64,000 bases of DNA, taken from IMG/VR virus record IMGVR_UViG_3300035661_000037, positions 18,712 through 82,711 of that record. One strand, given 5' to 3'. Below, in pieces: positions 14,233-21,304 of this stretch (positions within the stretch are counted from its first letter, which is position 1; each line of letters begins with the position of its first letter). The notes beneath the pieces are model-generated. The model was given only the letters and a program-made list of their open reading frames with translations. It had not been told where the DNA came from and ran no database searches. The stretch comes from a virus. The translations under genes were made by a program, and so were the position numbers.

Positions 14233-17181
14233 ATGCTAAAATTCTTGCACGCCGTGTGGCCTGATACTGGCAATTACCTTGTAGCATATCCGCTACCAAA
14301 AGATGAGTTTGGGCAAACAAAATATGCGCAGACATCTTTTTCTAATAAAGAGCTTGCGTATAATCAGGCAATACAGTGGTCTAAAGAAGGTAAGGATTCT
14401 TACTTCGCAGTAGGCTCTGTAGATAACCTTGGGCAATTTGCAAAACGCACTGGCTCAAATATGTTATCGTTTAAGGCGTTTATCGTTGATATCGACTGCG
14501 GGCAAGATAAGTTTGATAAAGGTGATGGTTATCTAACACAGGATGATGCGTTTGAAGCGCTTAAGGTTTTCCTCGTAAAACTTAACTTACCCAAACCAAT
14601 TCTTGTAAACTCTGGCTATGGCTGGCATGTGTACTGGGCGCTAACCGAGGATATACCTTCCGAGCGCTGGGTAGCGGTTTCAAAAAAGTTTAAGCAAGTT
14701 ATCTCACATTCAGGACTAATCGCAGATAAGACACGTACCGCTGACCGCGCTAGTGTTCTACGAGTGCCTAGTACCATAAACTATAAGCGTGATACGCAAG
14801 CACCCGTAACAGTCATGAAGTGGTCAGAGCCGTGTACGTTAGAAGATTTTGTACAACCTATACAAGACTATTTTGACGCCAATAACCTAGTTGAAGCAGA
14901 ATCTCAGCAGCGTGAAGTTTTATCAGAAGATGTAGCACTTCTAAAACAGTTTGGGATCGAACAAACAATTTCTGAGTATCCGCCCGCAGACTTTCAGCTA
15001 ATACTCGAAGGCTGTCAGACGATGCAGTATGCCGCTGACAACAACGAACTGCTAAACTACGACCAGTGGTGTGCAGCATTATCAGTCGCTAATGCTTGCG
15101 AAGATTTTGAAGGTGCTGTCAAGCAGCTGTCAGAAAATCATCCTGACTATAACCAGTCAGTCGCAGAGCATAAGGCAGCAGAATTCTTACCATCAACATG
15201 TGGCAGAATGCGCGACATATTTGCTAGTTGTGCTGGTTGTGAGAGGAGTAATAACTCACCTTATGGTATCGGGTTTTCTATGCCATCAGAACATACAATC
15301 GATGGGGTGTCGAAGGCGGTTAGTATTATGCCATTTGCAGGCGCTACAGTAGCCGATGAGTTTGGGGAGTTTGCAGAACAGCCTAACGGTGTGATGGTTG
15401 ATGGCTTCGATATCGAATATCCAGCACCCTACATCCTGACTACTGGGGGGATACATGTAAAAGTGGAGGGTGACAAAAGTGATTATACACTTACAATTTG
15501 CCAGTACCCTATTAGATTTGTTGCACGTACCTCAGATTTCGCACTAGGGGAAGACGTAGCAAAATTTCAGATATTGTTTCCGCAAGATGGCTGGAGAGAT
15601 TTTACGCTCAAGTTGAGGGACACAGTTGATTCAAAAGGCGGCAAGGTATGCAGCGAACTGGCGTCACAAGGGTGTATAATACCTAGTAAAGAACAAAAGT
15701 ATATGGGAGAGTTTGTGAGCGCGTATCTACAATCTATTATTAACAAAATGGCGGCGGCTAAGAACTATGCACAGCTTGGTTGGGCTGACGATGGTAACGT
15801 ATTTGTTCTGAGCGACAAGTCAGTAAATCTTGACGGTACCCATACACTGTCTGGAATGTCGTCTACTATCGCCCCTATCTCAAAAGCCATGAAGAAGAGA
15901 GGCACTCTCGAAGATTGGTTGAAGGTTATCAACGTTTATGCCCGAGACGGCTATGAACCTTACGCATTTGGGCACTCTATAGCTTATGGAAGTCTTTTAT
16001 TCCGCTTTACCGACTATGAAGGTGCCGTGGTGTCGTTGCTAGGTAACAGCGGTTCAGGCAAGTCAACAATCCTCAAGACTATCAACAGTGTGTTTGGGCA
16101 TCCGAAAGACCTTATGCTTCAGCAGCGTGATAACGAGGTTGCCAAGTTTGTACAGATAGCAGCGATGAATAATATCGCACCTTGCTATGATGAAATATCT
16201 AATATTGAGCCGAAAGAACTGTCTGACCTGTGCTACGGCATCTCGCAAGGACGTGACAAGCGCAGGGGTGCTCAGAAAGGCGGCTTACGCGATGATGAAC
16301 TAACATGGTGCTGTATCATGCCAGTAACATCAAACCACAGTCTATATGAGCGTCTAGGAACTCTTAAATCGGATGCCAGTGCGGAGGCTATGCGCGTGTT
16401 CGAGTATCATGTACGTACTGACCTGCATCAAATGGGTAAACGGGAGTCGCAAGATACGTTTGAACCCCTGTCTGATAATTATGGTCACGCTGGTGAGATA
16501 TTCGTAACTTGGTTAATGCAGAATAAAACACATGCTAAAGAACGTGTAAAATACTGGTTTAACCGTTTTGACGAAGAGGCTAACGTGCCAAGCAACGAGC
16601 GCTACTGGTCAGCGATCGTAGGTGCGACATTGGCAGGTGCTGAAATGTCTGCGAAACTTGGTCTAAATACCTTCGATGTTGAAAAGCTATTCAAGTTTTC
16701 ATTGGAGCAAGTCGTAGTTGCCCGTGGCTCAGTCAACGATAATAAACGTTCACCATCGGCGCTATTAGTAGACTTTATGAACAGCCAGATACGCTCTACA
16801 ATCGTCTTGGGTGGGGGTACAGTCGATAAAGGTAAGGACTCCCCGTTATGGGTTAAGCAAGAGCCTAGCAATGGCTTACAGGTACGTATAGAGATCGACA
16901 AGAACGTTGCATACGTCTCACGCGCGGCAATCAGGCGGTGGATAACTGAAGGTGGTGGCGACTATTTCGGAATCAGGGCTGAGTTGATGAACAAGAAGAT
17001 ACTGCTCAGTGAGAAGACTGATAAAGTGTTGTCGGCAGGATCTCAGACACTCAAGACTGGTCAGTTACCGTGCTGGTTAATTGACCTGAACCATAGAGAG
17101 ATGAGTGGCGGCGCACAGTTGCAGGTTATTAAACTTAGGCAGACTGATGAGAAAGTAGTTGCTAATGGCGATCCGTTTTGA
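14233..17181 (+). CDS. Primase-helicase (AEP-like N-terminus, DUF927-type ATPase)
   Basis: Large replication protein (982 aa). The N-terminal third resembles the archaeo-eukaryotic primase fold: FIVDIDCGQ near residue 85, then VNSGYGWHVYWAL near 128, and ADRASVLRVPSTINYKR near 175. A cysteine cluster (ASCAGCERS) lies near 335. The C-terminal half is a DUF927-type helicase with Walker A LGNSGSGKST near 600-609, an acidic YDEISN motif near 655, and PVTSNHS near 700. It ends with EKVVANGDPF, an ending shared exactly with the downstream methyltransferase. It should prime and unwind the fork for the family A polymerase. Confidence 0.82.
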   Translation: MLKFLHAVWPDTGNYLVAYPLPKDEFGQTKYAQTSFSNKELAYNQAIQWSKEGKDSYFAVGSVDNLGQFAKRTGSNMLSFKAFIVDIDCGQDKFDKGDGYLTQDDAFEALKVFLVKLNLPKPILVNSGYGWHVYWALTEDIPSERWVAVSKKFKQVISHSGLIADKTRTADRASVLRVPSTINYKRDTQAPVTVMKWSEPCTLEDFVQPIQDYFDANNLVEAESQQREVLSEDVALLKQFGIEQTISEYPPADFQLILEGCQTMQYAADNNELLNYDQWCAALSVANACEDFEGAVKQLSENHPDYNQSVAEHKAAEFLPSTCGRMRDIFASCAGCERSNNSPYGIGFSMPSEHTIDGVSKAVSIMPFAGATVADEFGEFAEQPNGVMVDGFDIEYPAPYILTTGGIHVKVEGDKSDYTLTICQYPIRFVARTSDFALGEDVAKFQILFPQDGWRDFTLKLRDTVDSKGGKVCSELASQGCIIPSKEQKYMGEFVSAYLQSIINKMAAAKNYAQLGWADDGNVFVLSDKSVNLDGTHTLSGMSSTIAPISKAMKKRGTLEDWLKVINVYARDGYEPYAFGHSIAYGSLLFRFTDYEGAVVSLLGNSGSGKSTILKTINSVFGHPKDLMLQQRDNEVAKFVQIAAMNNIAPCYDEISNIEPKELSDLCYGISQGRDKRRGAQKGGLRDDELTWCCIMPVTSNHSLYERLGTLKSDASAEAMRVFEYHVRTDLHQMGKRESQDTFEPLSDNYGHAGEIFVTWLMQNKTHAKERVKYWFNRFDEEANVPSNERYWSAIVGATLAGAEMSAKLGLNTFDVEKLFKFSLEQVVVARGSVNDNKRSPSALLVDFMNSQIRSTIVLGGGTVDKGKDSPLWVKQEPSNGLQVRIEIDKNVAYVSRAAIRRWITEGGGDYFGIRAELMNKKILLSEKTDKVLSAGSQTLKTGQLPCWLIDLNHREMSGGAQLQVIKLRQTDEKVVANGDPF
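17148..17181 (+). repeat. 34-bp perfect direct repeat, copy 1
   Basis: Forms the last codons and stop of the primase-helicase gene. It is identical to 17889-17922, exactly 741 bp downstream. Both copies are read in frame and encode the same C-terminal tail (EKVVANGDPF). The repeats bracket the methyltransferase gene. Confidence 0.95.
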
Positions 17182-17922
17182 GTACATTTAAGCTAAAACA
17201 AGGCGACACCCTTGAACTGATGGCTACACTACCTGATAAGTGTGTTGATATGATTCTGTGCGACCTACCGTATGGTACAACTGCATGTAAGTGGGACACT
17301 GTGATACCATTTGAACCATTGTGGGAGCAGTATAAGCGGCTATGCAAAGGGAGTATTGTTTTATTTTCATCGCAGCCATTCACTACAGAACTCATACATT
17401 CTAATTTGGGGGGGCTATAGATACTCTTGGGTCTGGAATAAGAATTTTTCCACTAATTTTTTACACGCCTCAAGAATGCCCCTGCGTAATACCGAGGACA
17501 TTTGTATATTCGGGAAAGGTACTTACAATCCTCAAAAGACTGACGGGCACATACCCACACAATCGGCAATAGGGGCATCCAATGGCGTACTCTACCACGG
17601 AAAAAATAAGCGTAACTATGTTGGAGGAGATACCACCAGATTCCCTACAACACTTTTAGAATTTGATGCGCACGACCCAAAAAATAGACAACACCCAACC
17701 CAAAAGCCCGTACCTCTCTGCGAGTATCTTATCAAGACCTACACCAACGCAGGCGAGTGGGTGCTAGATAACACAATGGGCAGTGGTACAACTGGCGTGG
17801 CTTGCATGAATACCGGAAGGAACTTCATCGGCATCAAGCGAGACGACAAGTATTTTGAGATTGCTAAGGCACGGATAACGGAAGCAAGTGAGAAAGTAGT
17901 TGCTAATGGCGATCCGTTTTGA
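17178..17922 (+). pseudogene. N6/N4 DNA methyltransferase, frameshifted at a G7 tract
   Basis: Beta-class amino-methyltransferase. The first part (17178-17420, TTG start overlapping the primase stop) has the catalytic DLPYGTT near residue 30. The frame then hits TAG at 17418 just after seven Gs (17408-17414). The rest of the enzyme continues in the +1 frame, with YSWVWNKN, the LRNTEDICIFGKG region, HPTQKPVPLCEYLI and the SAM motif NTMGSGTTG. With six Gs the protein would be continuous, about 247 aa. Causes could be mutation, phase variation, ribosomal slippage or sequencing error. The 3' end is a copy of the primase end (34-bp repeat), so the gene looks inserted. Confidence 0.85.
17889..17922 (+). 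repeat. 34-bp perfect direct repeat, copy 2
   Basis: Second copy of the repeat at 17148-17181, forming the last codons and TGA of the methyltransferase. The upstream and downstream flanks of the two copies differ, so the identity stops sharply at 34 bp. Confidence 0.95.
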
Positions 17923-17965
17923 TAAGATTGAAATGTTAGTAAATTTTAGTAAAGTTTGATAGTTT

Positions 17966-18042
17966 TGCTGGTATCCCGATTAGGTAGCTCGGCATGAGCG
18001 TAAGTTTCCAAATTAGTCTATTATAGGCCATACCAGCACCCA
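17966..18042 (+). ncRNA. tRNA-like fold, degenerate or other small RNA
   Basis: A closing stem of 9 bp pairs TGCTGGTAT (17966-17974) with ATACCAGCA (18030-18038), followed by CCCA. Inside, CCGA and TCGG form a D-arm-like hairpin whose loop contains GGTAG. A 17-nt T-arm-like hairpin with C53-G61 type closing can be drawn, but no proper anticodon arm exists (only 3 of 5 pairs, no U33). Overall length is that of a tRNA. It may be a decayed tRNA or an unrelated structured RNA. It lies just before the UCA tRNA. Confidence 0.35.
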
Positions 18043-18047
18043 TTTAA

Positions 18048-18121
18048 GACTTGTTAGCACAAGGGTAGTGCGGCGGCGTTCAAAGTCGTTTATCGCAGTT
18101 CGATTCTGTGGCTCGTCTCCA
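18048..18121 (+). tRNA. Probable tRNA with anticodon UCA (reads UGA)
   Basis: Cloverleaf read by hand. D-stem GCAC/GTGC with loop AAGGGTA. Anticodon stem GCGGC/GTCGT (two G.U pairs) with loop GTTCAAA, anticodon TCA at 18080-18082, and A36-A37-A38 as expected for a U-starting codon. Four-nt variable loop, T-stem CGCAG/CTGTG with canonical loop TTCGATT, and encoded CCA. The acceptor stem (GACTTGT with GCTCGTC) has two mismatches at pairs 4 and 5, and the discriminator base is T. UCA would decode the opal stop. The amino acid identity is not clear. Confidence 0.55.
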
Positions 18122-18156
18122 ATTTTTCTGTGTAGTGTTAAGGAAGTCACCTACCA

Positions 18157-18375
18157 CTATTTACTCAAGCAAGCCCTGCGACACTCACGGTACTGCCCAC
18201 CAAGTTCCTGAACCTTCAAGATATGCCCGCCGAATGTAGCATCGGTTAGCGGAGTAGGTTCAGGGCAAGAAACAGTAGACAACGACTTATCAACACAGTC
18301 GAGCTGAGTAGGGGATTTTAGGAACCACCCCCCGCCAAAGCCCAATGCCAATGATAATAACAATATTATTTCCAT
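18157..18375 (-). CDS. Spanin-related small membrane protein
   Basis: Last gene of the lysis block (72 aa). It has an N-terminal hydrophobic segment (residues about 2-20) and a periplasmic tail with several Cys, ending QYRECRRACLSK. The YREC element also occurs in the upstream spanin-like gene and is typical of Rz-like proteins, where the Cys cross-links. No lipobox is present near the N-terminus, so it is not a standard o-spanin. The start overlaps the previous gene by 10 nt. It could be a second i-spanin-type subunit or an accessory. Confidence 0.55.
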   Translation of the reverse strand: MEIILLLSLALGFGGGWFLKSPTQLDCVDKSLSTVSCPEPTPLTDATFGGHILKVQELGGQYRECRRACLSK

Positions 18376-18668
18376 GCTGCCCCCATTATAGCTTTATTGG
18401 TCAAGTCCATCATCGTAGTATCGGCAGCACATTCACGATATTGTACTTCTGTATTAATTTTCTCAAGAGTTTTATTATATATCGTCTTGTTCTCAACTTT
18501 TATCTTAGCTATCTCAGTTGCCGCCGAAGCCGCTGCAACGTCTCGAACACGCTCTAGTTTTAGGTCTACACTGTCTTCGTAAAGTCCTCTTGTGTACCAT
18601 CCAGAGGCTACTAGAAGGAGTATCAAAGCTAACCCTAGCACATATTTTATTTGCTCGGTCACGATCAA
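18366..18668 (-). CDS. Rz-like inner-membrane spanin
   Basis: 100 residues: a short cytoplasmic start, one TM helix at about residues 9-25 (YVLGLALILLLVASG), then a long charged helical region with Ala-rich heptads and a QYRECA motif near residue 77. This is the i-spanin plan: an inner-membrane anchor with a periplasmic coiled coil that fuses inner and outer membranes at lysis. It overlaps the upstream membrane gene by 4 nt and the downstream gene by 10 nt. Presence of a spanin points to a Gram-negative host. Confidence 0.7.
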   Translation of the reverse strand: MIVTEQIKYVLGLALILLLVASGWYTRGLYEDSVDLKLERVRDVAAASAATEIAKIKVENKTIYNKTLEKINTEVQYRECAADTTMMDLTNKAIMGAAWK

Positions 18669-19009
18669 CCTTTTGGATTATTGCCTTCAGAATCGAAAGC
18701 ATAGCCGACAGCTATAAACATACCCGCCATTAGTAGAGCTTCTATATTTATAGAGTTGCTATTAGCAAATTGTTGCCACAATACTTGAGGATTTACCCAA
18801 TCACCAATACCGGCCTGACATGTCAGAAGTGTTGAGCCGAATATACCGAATAATTTAGCACCCTGCTTCTTTTTATCACCGAATACAAGATATGTAAAGA
18901 ATGAAACCCCAGTGCGCTTTGAGCTTCTTAAATTAAACCAGTGGCGTAGTACGCCAATGTACTGTAGAGCTAGAACAATCAGAAACGATACTATACTTAT
19001 GTCTTTCAT
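18665..19009 (-). CDS. Putative holin
   Basis: 114 residues from the ATG at 19009, which overlaps the DUF5675 stop (ATGA); a longer frame to 19033 exists. Hydrophobic stretches are visible at about residues 5-22 (SIVSFLIVLALQYIGVL), 50-65 (LFGIFGSTLLTCQAG) and 85-103 (ALLMAGMFIAVGYAF), so 2-3 TM segments, with basic residues between. Location between the candidate endolysin and the spanin genes is the classical holin position. The assignment is from topology and context. Confidence 0.6.
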   Translation of the reverse strand: MKDISIVSFLIVLALQYIGVLRHWFNLRSSKRTGVSFFTYLVFGDKKKQGAKLFGIFGSTLLTCQAGIGDWVNPQVLWQQFANSNSINIEALLMAGMFIAVGYAFDSEGNNPKG

Positions 19010-19452
19010 TTTGGCAAACCTTCCACAGTCCAATAAATATGCTCACCACGACTAGCAGCTTGCTCCATTTTCTCATAGAGCGCATCCCGTGCAGTACGAC
19101 TTCCTGACACCTCGCCATGAGTTTCGTCTCGTTCTTTGCCTGTTATAAGGCAGCCTTCTGTATCGTGGGAAGTATTCCCTGGATGAATCCGAATACCAGC
19201 ATACCCCGCAACATTAGTAACCTCCCACATCAACTGAGACCACCTACCACTCCAAGTTTTCTTGACTTCATAAGTACCTACAGGGATTGCAGTCTCATTC
19301 TTAACCTTCCACTGAGCAACGGGGGTACCTGTAATTTCCCTGACCGTATCTTCAAGAATATATGGGCAGCCTTTAAACCACACATCATCTATAAATAGTT
19401 TACTTAGTGTGAAGTCTTGTCCAAAGTTATAGCGGGTTTGAGTAATTTTCAT
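19006..19452 (-). CDS. DUF5675 protein, candidate endolysin
   Basis: 148 residues from the Met at 19452, which begins the domain (MKITQTRYNFG). Family features: an N-terminal FTLSKLFIDD strand, YILEDTVREI, AIPVGTYEV and a conserved IRIHPGN...DTEGCLITG block near residue 95-112. The His followed some residues later by a Gly-Cys resembles the catalytic arrangement of YkuD-type L,D-transpeptidases, so a Cys-dependent peptidoglycan enzyme is possible, but that is inference. It heads the lysis block, with holin-like and spanin genes next to it and no other endolysin visible in the window. Confidence 0.72.
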   Translation of the reverse strand: MKITQTRYNFGQDFTLSKLFIDDVWFKGCPYILEDTVREITGTPVAQWKVKNETAIPVGTYEVKKTWSGRWSQLMWEVTNVAGYAGIRIHPGNTSHDTEGCLITGKERDETHGEVSGSRTARDALYEKMEQAASRGEHIYWTVEGLPK

Positions 19453-19555
19453 TTTTTTTGTCACAATGTGATTTATCGAAAGGGGTGAGTCAATTTTTGC
19501 GGAACTACTGTGAAAACCAGTGGATCCATACTTATGTCTGAAATTATTATATTTG

Positions 19556-20050
19556 TTACCATACCACAGCTTGAACCGCTGCCGCTGTTGTAGCTTCATT
19601 TATGGTAGTCACCAGATCAAGCAACTTCGCGGATAAGGATTGATAAGTAGTTGCACCATCAACTAAAACCTGCTTGATTTGCGCTGCTGTGTGTAGGGGT
19701 CTGCTCCAAACTCCGGCAGTATCTTTAGCCCAGAACTTAACAGGAAGTCCTGAAGCAACCGCACCAATTAAATTAGTTTGGTCGTTGTGTTTGCTTGGAT
19801 AAGTGTAACCTGCACCAAGGGCGATTGATGTAAAACCTGAGAGAATTTCAGCCCCACACGCGGCTGTCAAGATTGCTATCTGTGTAGCTTTGATATCATC
19901 CAGTGTTGGAACGTCAACGGGTATTGGTATGTAGCCGTCTGATAGCAAAGTAAGGTATTCTCGGTAATCACTATTCGCTGGGTCAGTTGGAATGCTTGCG
20001 TTATCTGATAGACGGGTGATTGTTGTTGAGTTTTGGTTTAGCTTGTACAT
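19556..20050 (-). CDS. DUF4376 tail-fibre-associated protein
   Basis: 164 residues. The C-terminal half shows the DUF4376 pattern: an Ala-rich helix (ATQIAILTAACGAEILSG), FTSIALG, YPSKHNDQTNL, then a helix after WSRPLHTAAQIKQVL. The N-terminal part resembles the start of phage tail fibre assembly proteins (DNASIPTDPANSDYREYL). Such proteins follow tail fibre genes and often act as assembly factors or short fibre components. It is 9 nt downstream of the fibre gene at 20060. About 100 nt to the next gene hold no supported ORF. Confidence 0.75.
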   Translation of the reverse strand: MYKLNQNSTTITRLSDNASIPTDPANSDYREYLTLLSDGYIPIPVDVPTLDDIKATQIAILTAACGAEILSGFTSIALGAGYTYPSKHNDQTNLIGAVASGLPVKFWAKDTAGVWSRPLHTAAQIKQVLVDGATTYQSLSAKLLDLVTTINEATTAAAVQAVVW

Positions 20051-20059
20051 GATGTGTCC

Positions 20060-21232
20060 TTATAGTTCCGAAGACGCGTCCCAATCAAAGTCGTTTGTGG
20101 ACTGATTTGGACCGGACCCTGCGGCCGCGACAATAAAGCTAAACTGAGATATTGTAGCAGATATACCAGATACTGCTGGCGCAGACCCTGCGACATTGAT
20201 AACATTAGCGGTTCCCGCCCTCCACACCCTAACTGTAGGCGCCGCTCTTTTTACAACCTTATATGATTGGAAAAAATTGTTAATAGCCCCAAGAGTATAC
20301 GACCCACTTGAAAAACCCGCCGCCGCTGCTTGCAAATAAGTATTTGTACCAGATGTTTCATAATATCTCTGACACAAAGTAAGCTCTAACCCATAAGGTC
20401 GTTGCTCAAATGTAGTAGCAAGAGGCCCCGCTTCAATCTGCACCCCTGTTAGATAAAAAGTCGCTCCAGAAGTTCCGACAATAGATACGCACCCAGAAGA
20501 ACCCTGCCAGTTATTAGTTGACCACGAACCAGAAGTACCAGTATTACCGGAACCAATCCCAAGACCGAAACGTAATTGAAGCCCAACACCTGTAGATGAG
20601 TCATAAGCAGTAGCACCAGTATCGCCCGGAATAGTTATTGTTTTAAACTCCCAAGTGTTAGCCGCCGATATTGTATATGCTTGCGGGTAGCTCCTAACGT
20701 TACCACTAGAGCTACCCCCTACTAATGCAAAGCTATGGGAGCCTGTTATGCTGGAATAAACCCAAAATGATACAGTTACGGTTTTAGCACCAGATGTACC
20801 GAAAGCTAAATCTGCTATGGCATACCCCTCTACTGGCTGCTTAACCAAAAAAATGTCTGATGATATGACGCTGTAACTTGACAGCGATGTCATCCCCATA
20901 TATTTTGAGAACCCCACAGGAGGGGTTACTGCACCAGCATTCTGCCCTATTTTAAATTTACTAGCAGTGGTTAGAGTAGCTTGCCACCTGTCAAGGTAAT
21001 ATGCTGACGATACGGCGGGGTTAATCTCTACCCCAGAATTCCTCTGGTCAATAACCATACCAGCATTAATAACCTTATTCCGAAACCCAAACAATTGAGA
21101 GCCTGCTATGGCTTGGGTTTGCGAAGTCGCTGCTGCTACTGAGAATTGTTTAGTAGTATCCCCACTAAAGTTAGCATCCAACTCATCCCAAGTAAGGTTA
21201 GAGCCTTTTACTGCGCGTGATGTTACTGCCAT
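20060..21232 (-). CDS. Tail fibre protein with carbohydrate-binding-like domain
   Basis: 390 residues. A short N-terminal attachment region with WDELDANFSGDT is followed by FRNKVINAGMVIDQRNSG and YYLDRWQAT near residue 60-85, a signature of phage tail fibres. A jelly-roll-like beta domain follows (GAKTVTVSFWVYSS, FYLTGVQIEAG, TTFEQRPYGLEL). The LTLCQRYYE end is the usual fibre trimer-tip sequence. It probably binds host surface sugar. It follows the fibre with NANLTG repeats and precedes the DUF4376 gene. Confidence 0.85.
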   Translation of the reverse strand: MAVTSRAVKGSNLTWDELDANFSGDTTKQFSVAAATSQTQAIAGSQLFGFRNKVINAGMVIDQRNSGVEINPAVSSAYYLDRWQATLTTASKFKIGQNAGAVTPPVGFSKYMGMTSLSSYSVISSDIFLVKQPVEGYAIADLAFGTSGAKTVTVSFWVYSSITGSHSFALVGGSSSGNVRSYPQAYTISAANTWEFKTITIPGDTGATAYDSSTGVGLQLRFGLGIGSGNTGTSGSWSTNNWQGSSGCVSIVGTSGATFYLTGVQIEAGPLATTFEQRPYGLELTLCQRYYETSGTNTYLQAAAAGFSSGSYTLGAINNFFQSYKVVKRAAPTVRVWRAGTANVINVAGSAPAVSGISATISQFSFIVAAAGSGPNQSTNDFDWDASSEL

Positions 21233-21304
21233 AGTTATCTTTCTTTACAATTATAATTACATTGTGTATAATGTGTACTCTTACAGGGGGTGTCTATGAA
21301 AACT

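Noticed and set aside
17178-17420. Complete 80-aa methyltransferase-like protein
   Set aside because: Contains only the catalytic motif and stops directly after a G7 tract; it is the front of a frameshifted enzyme.
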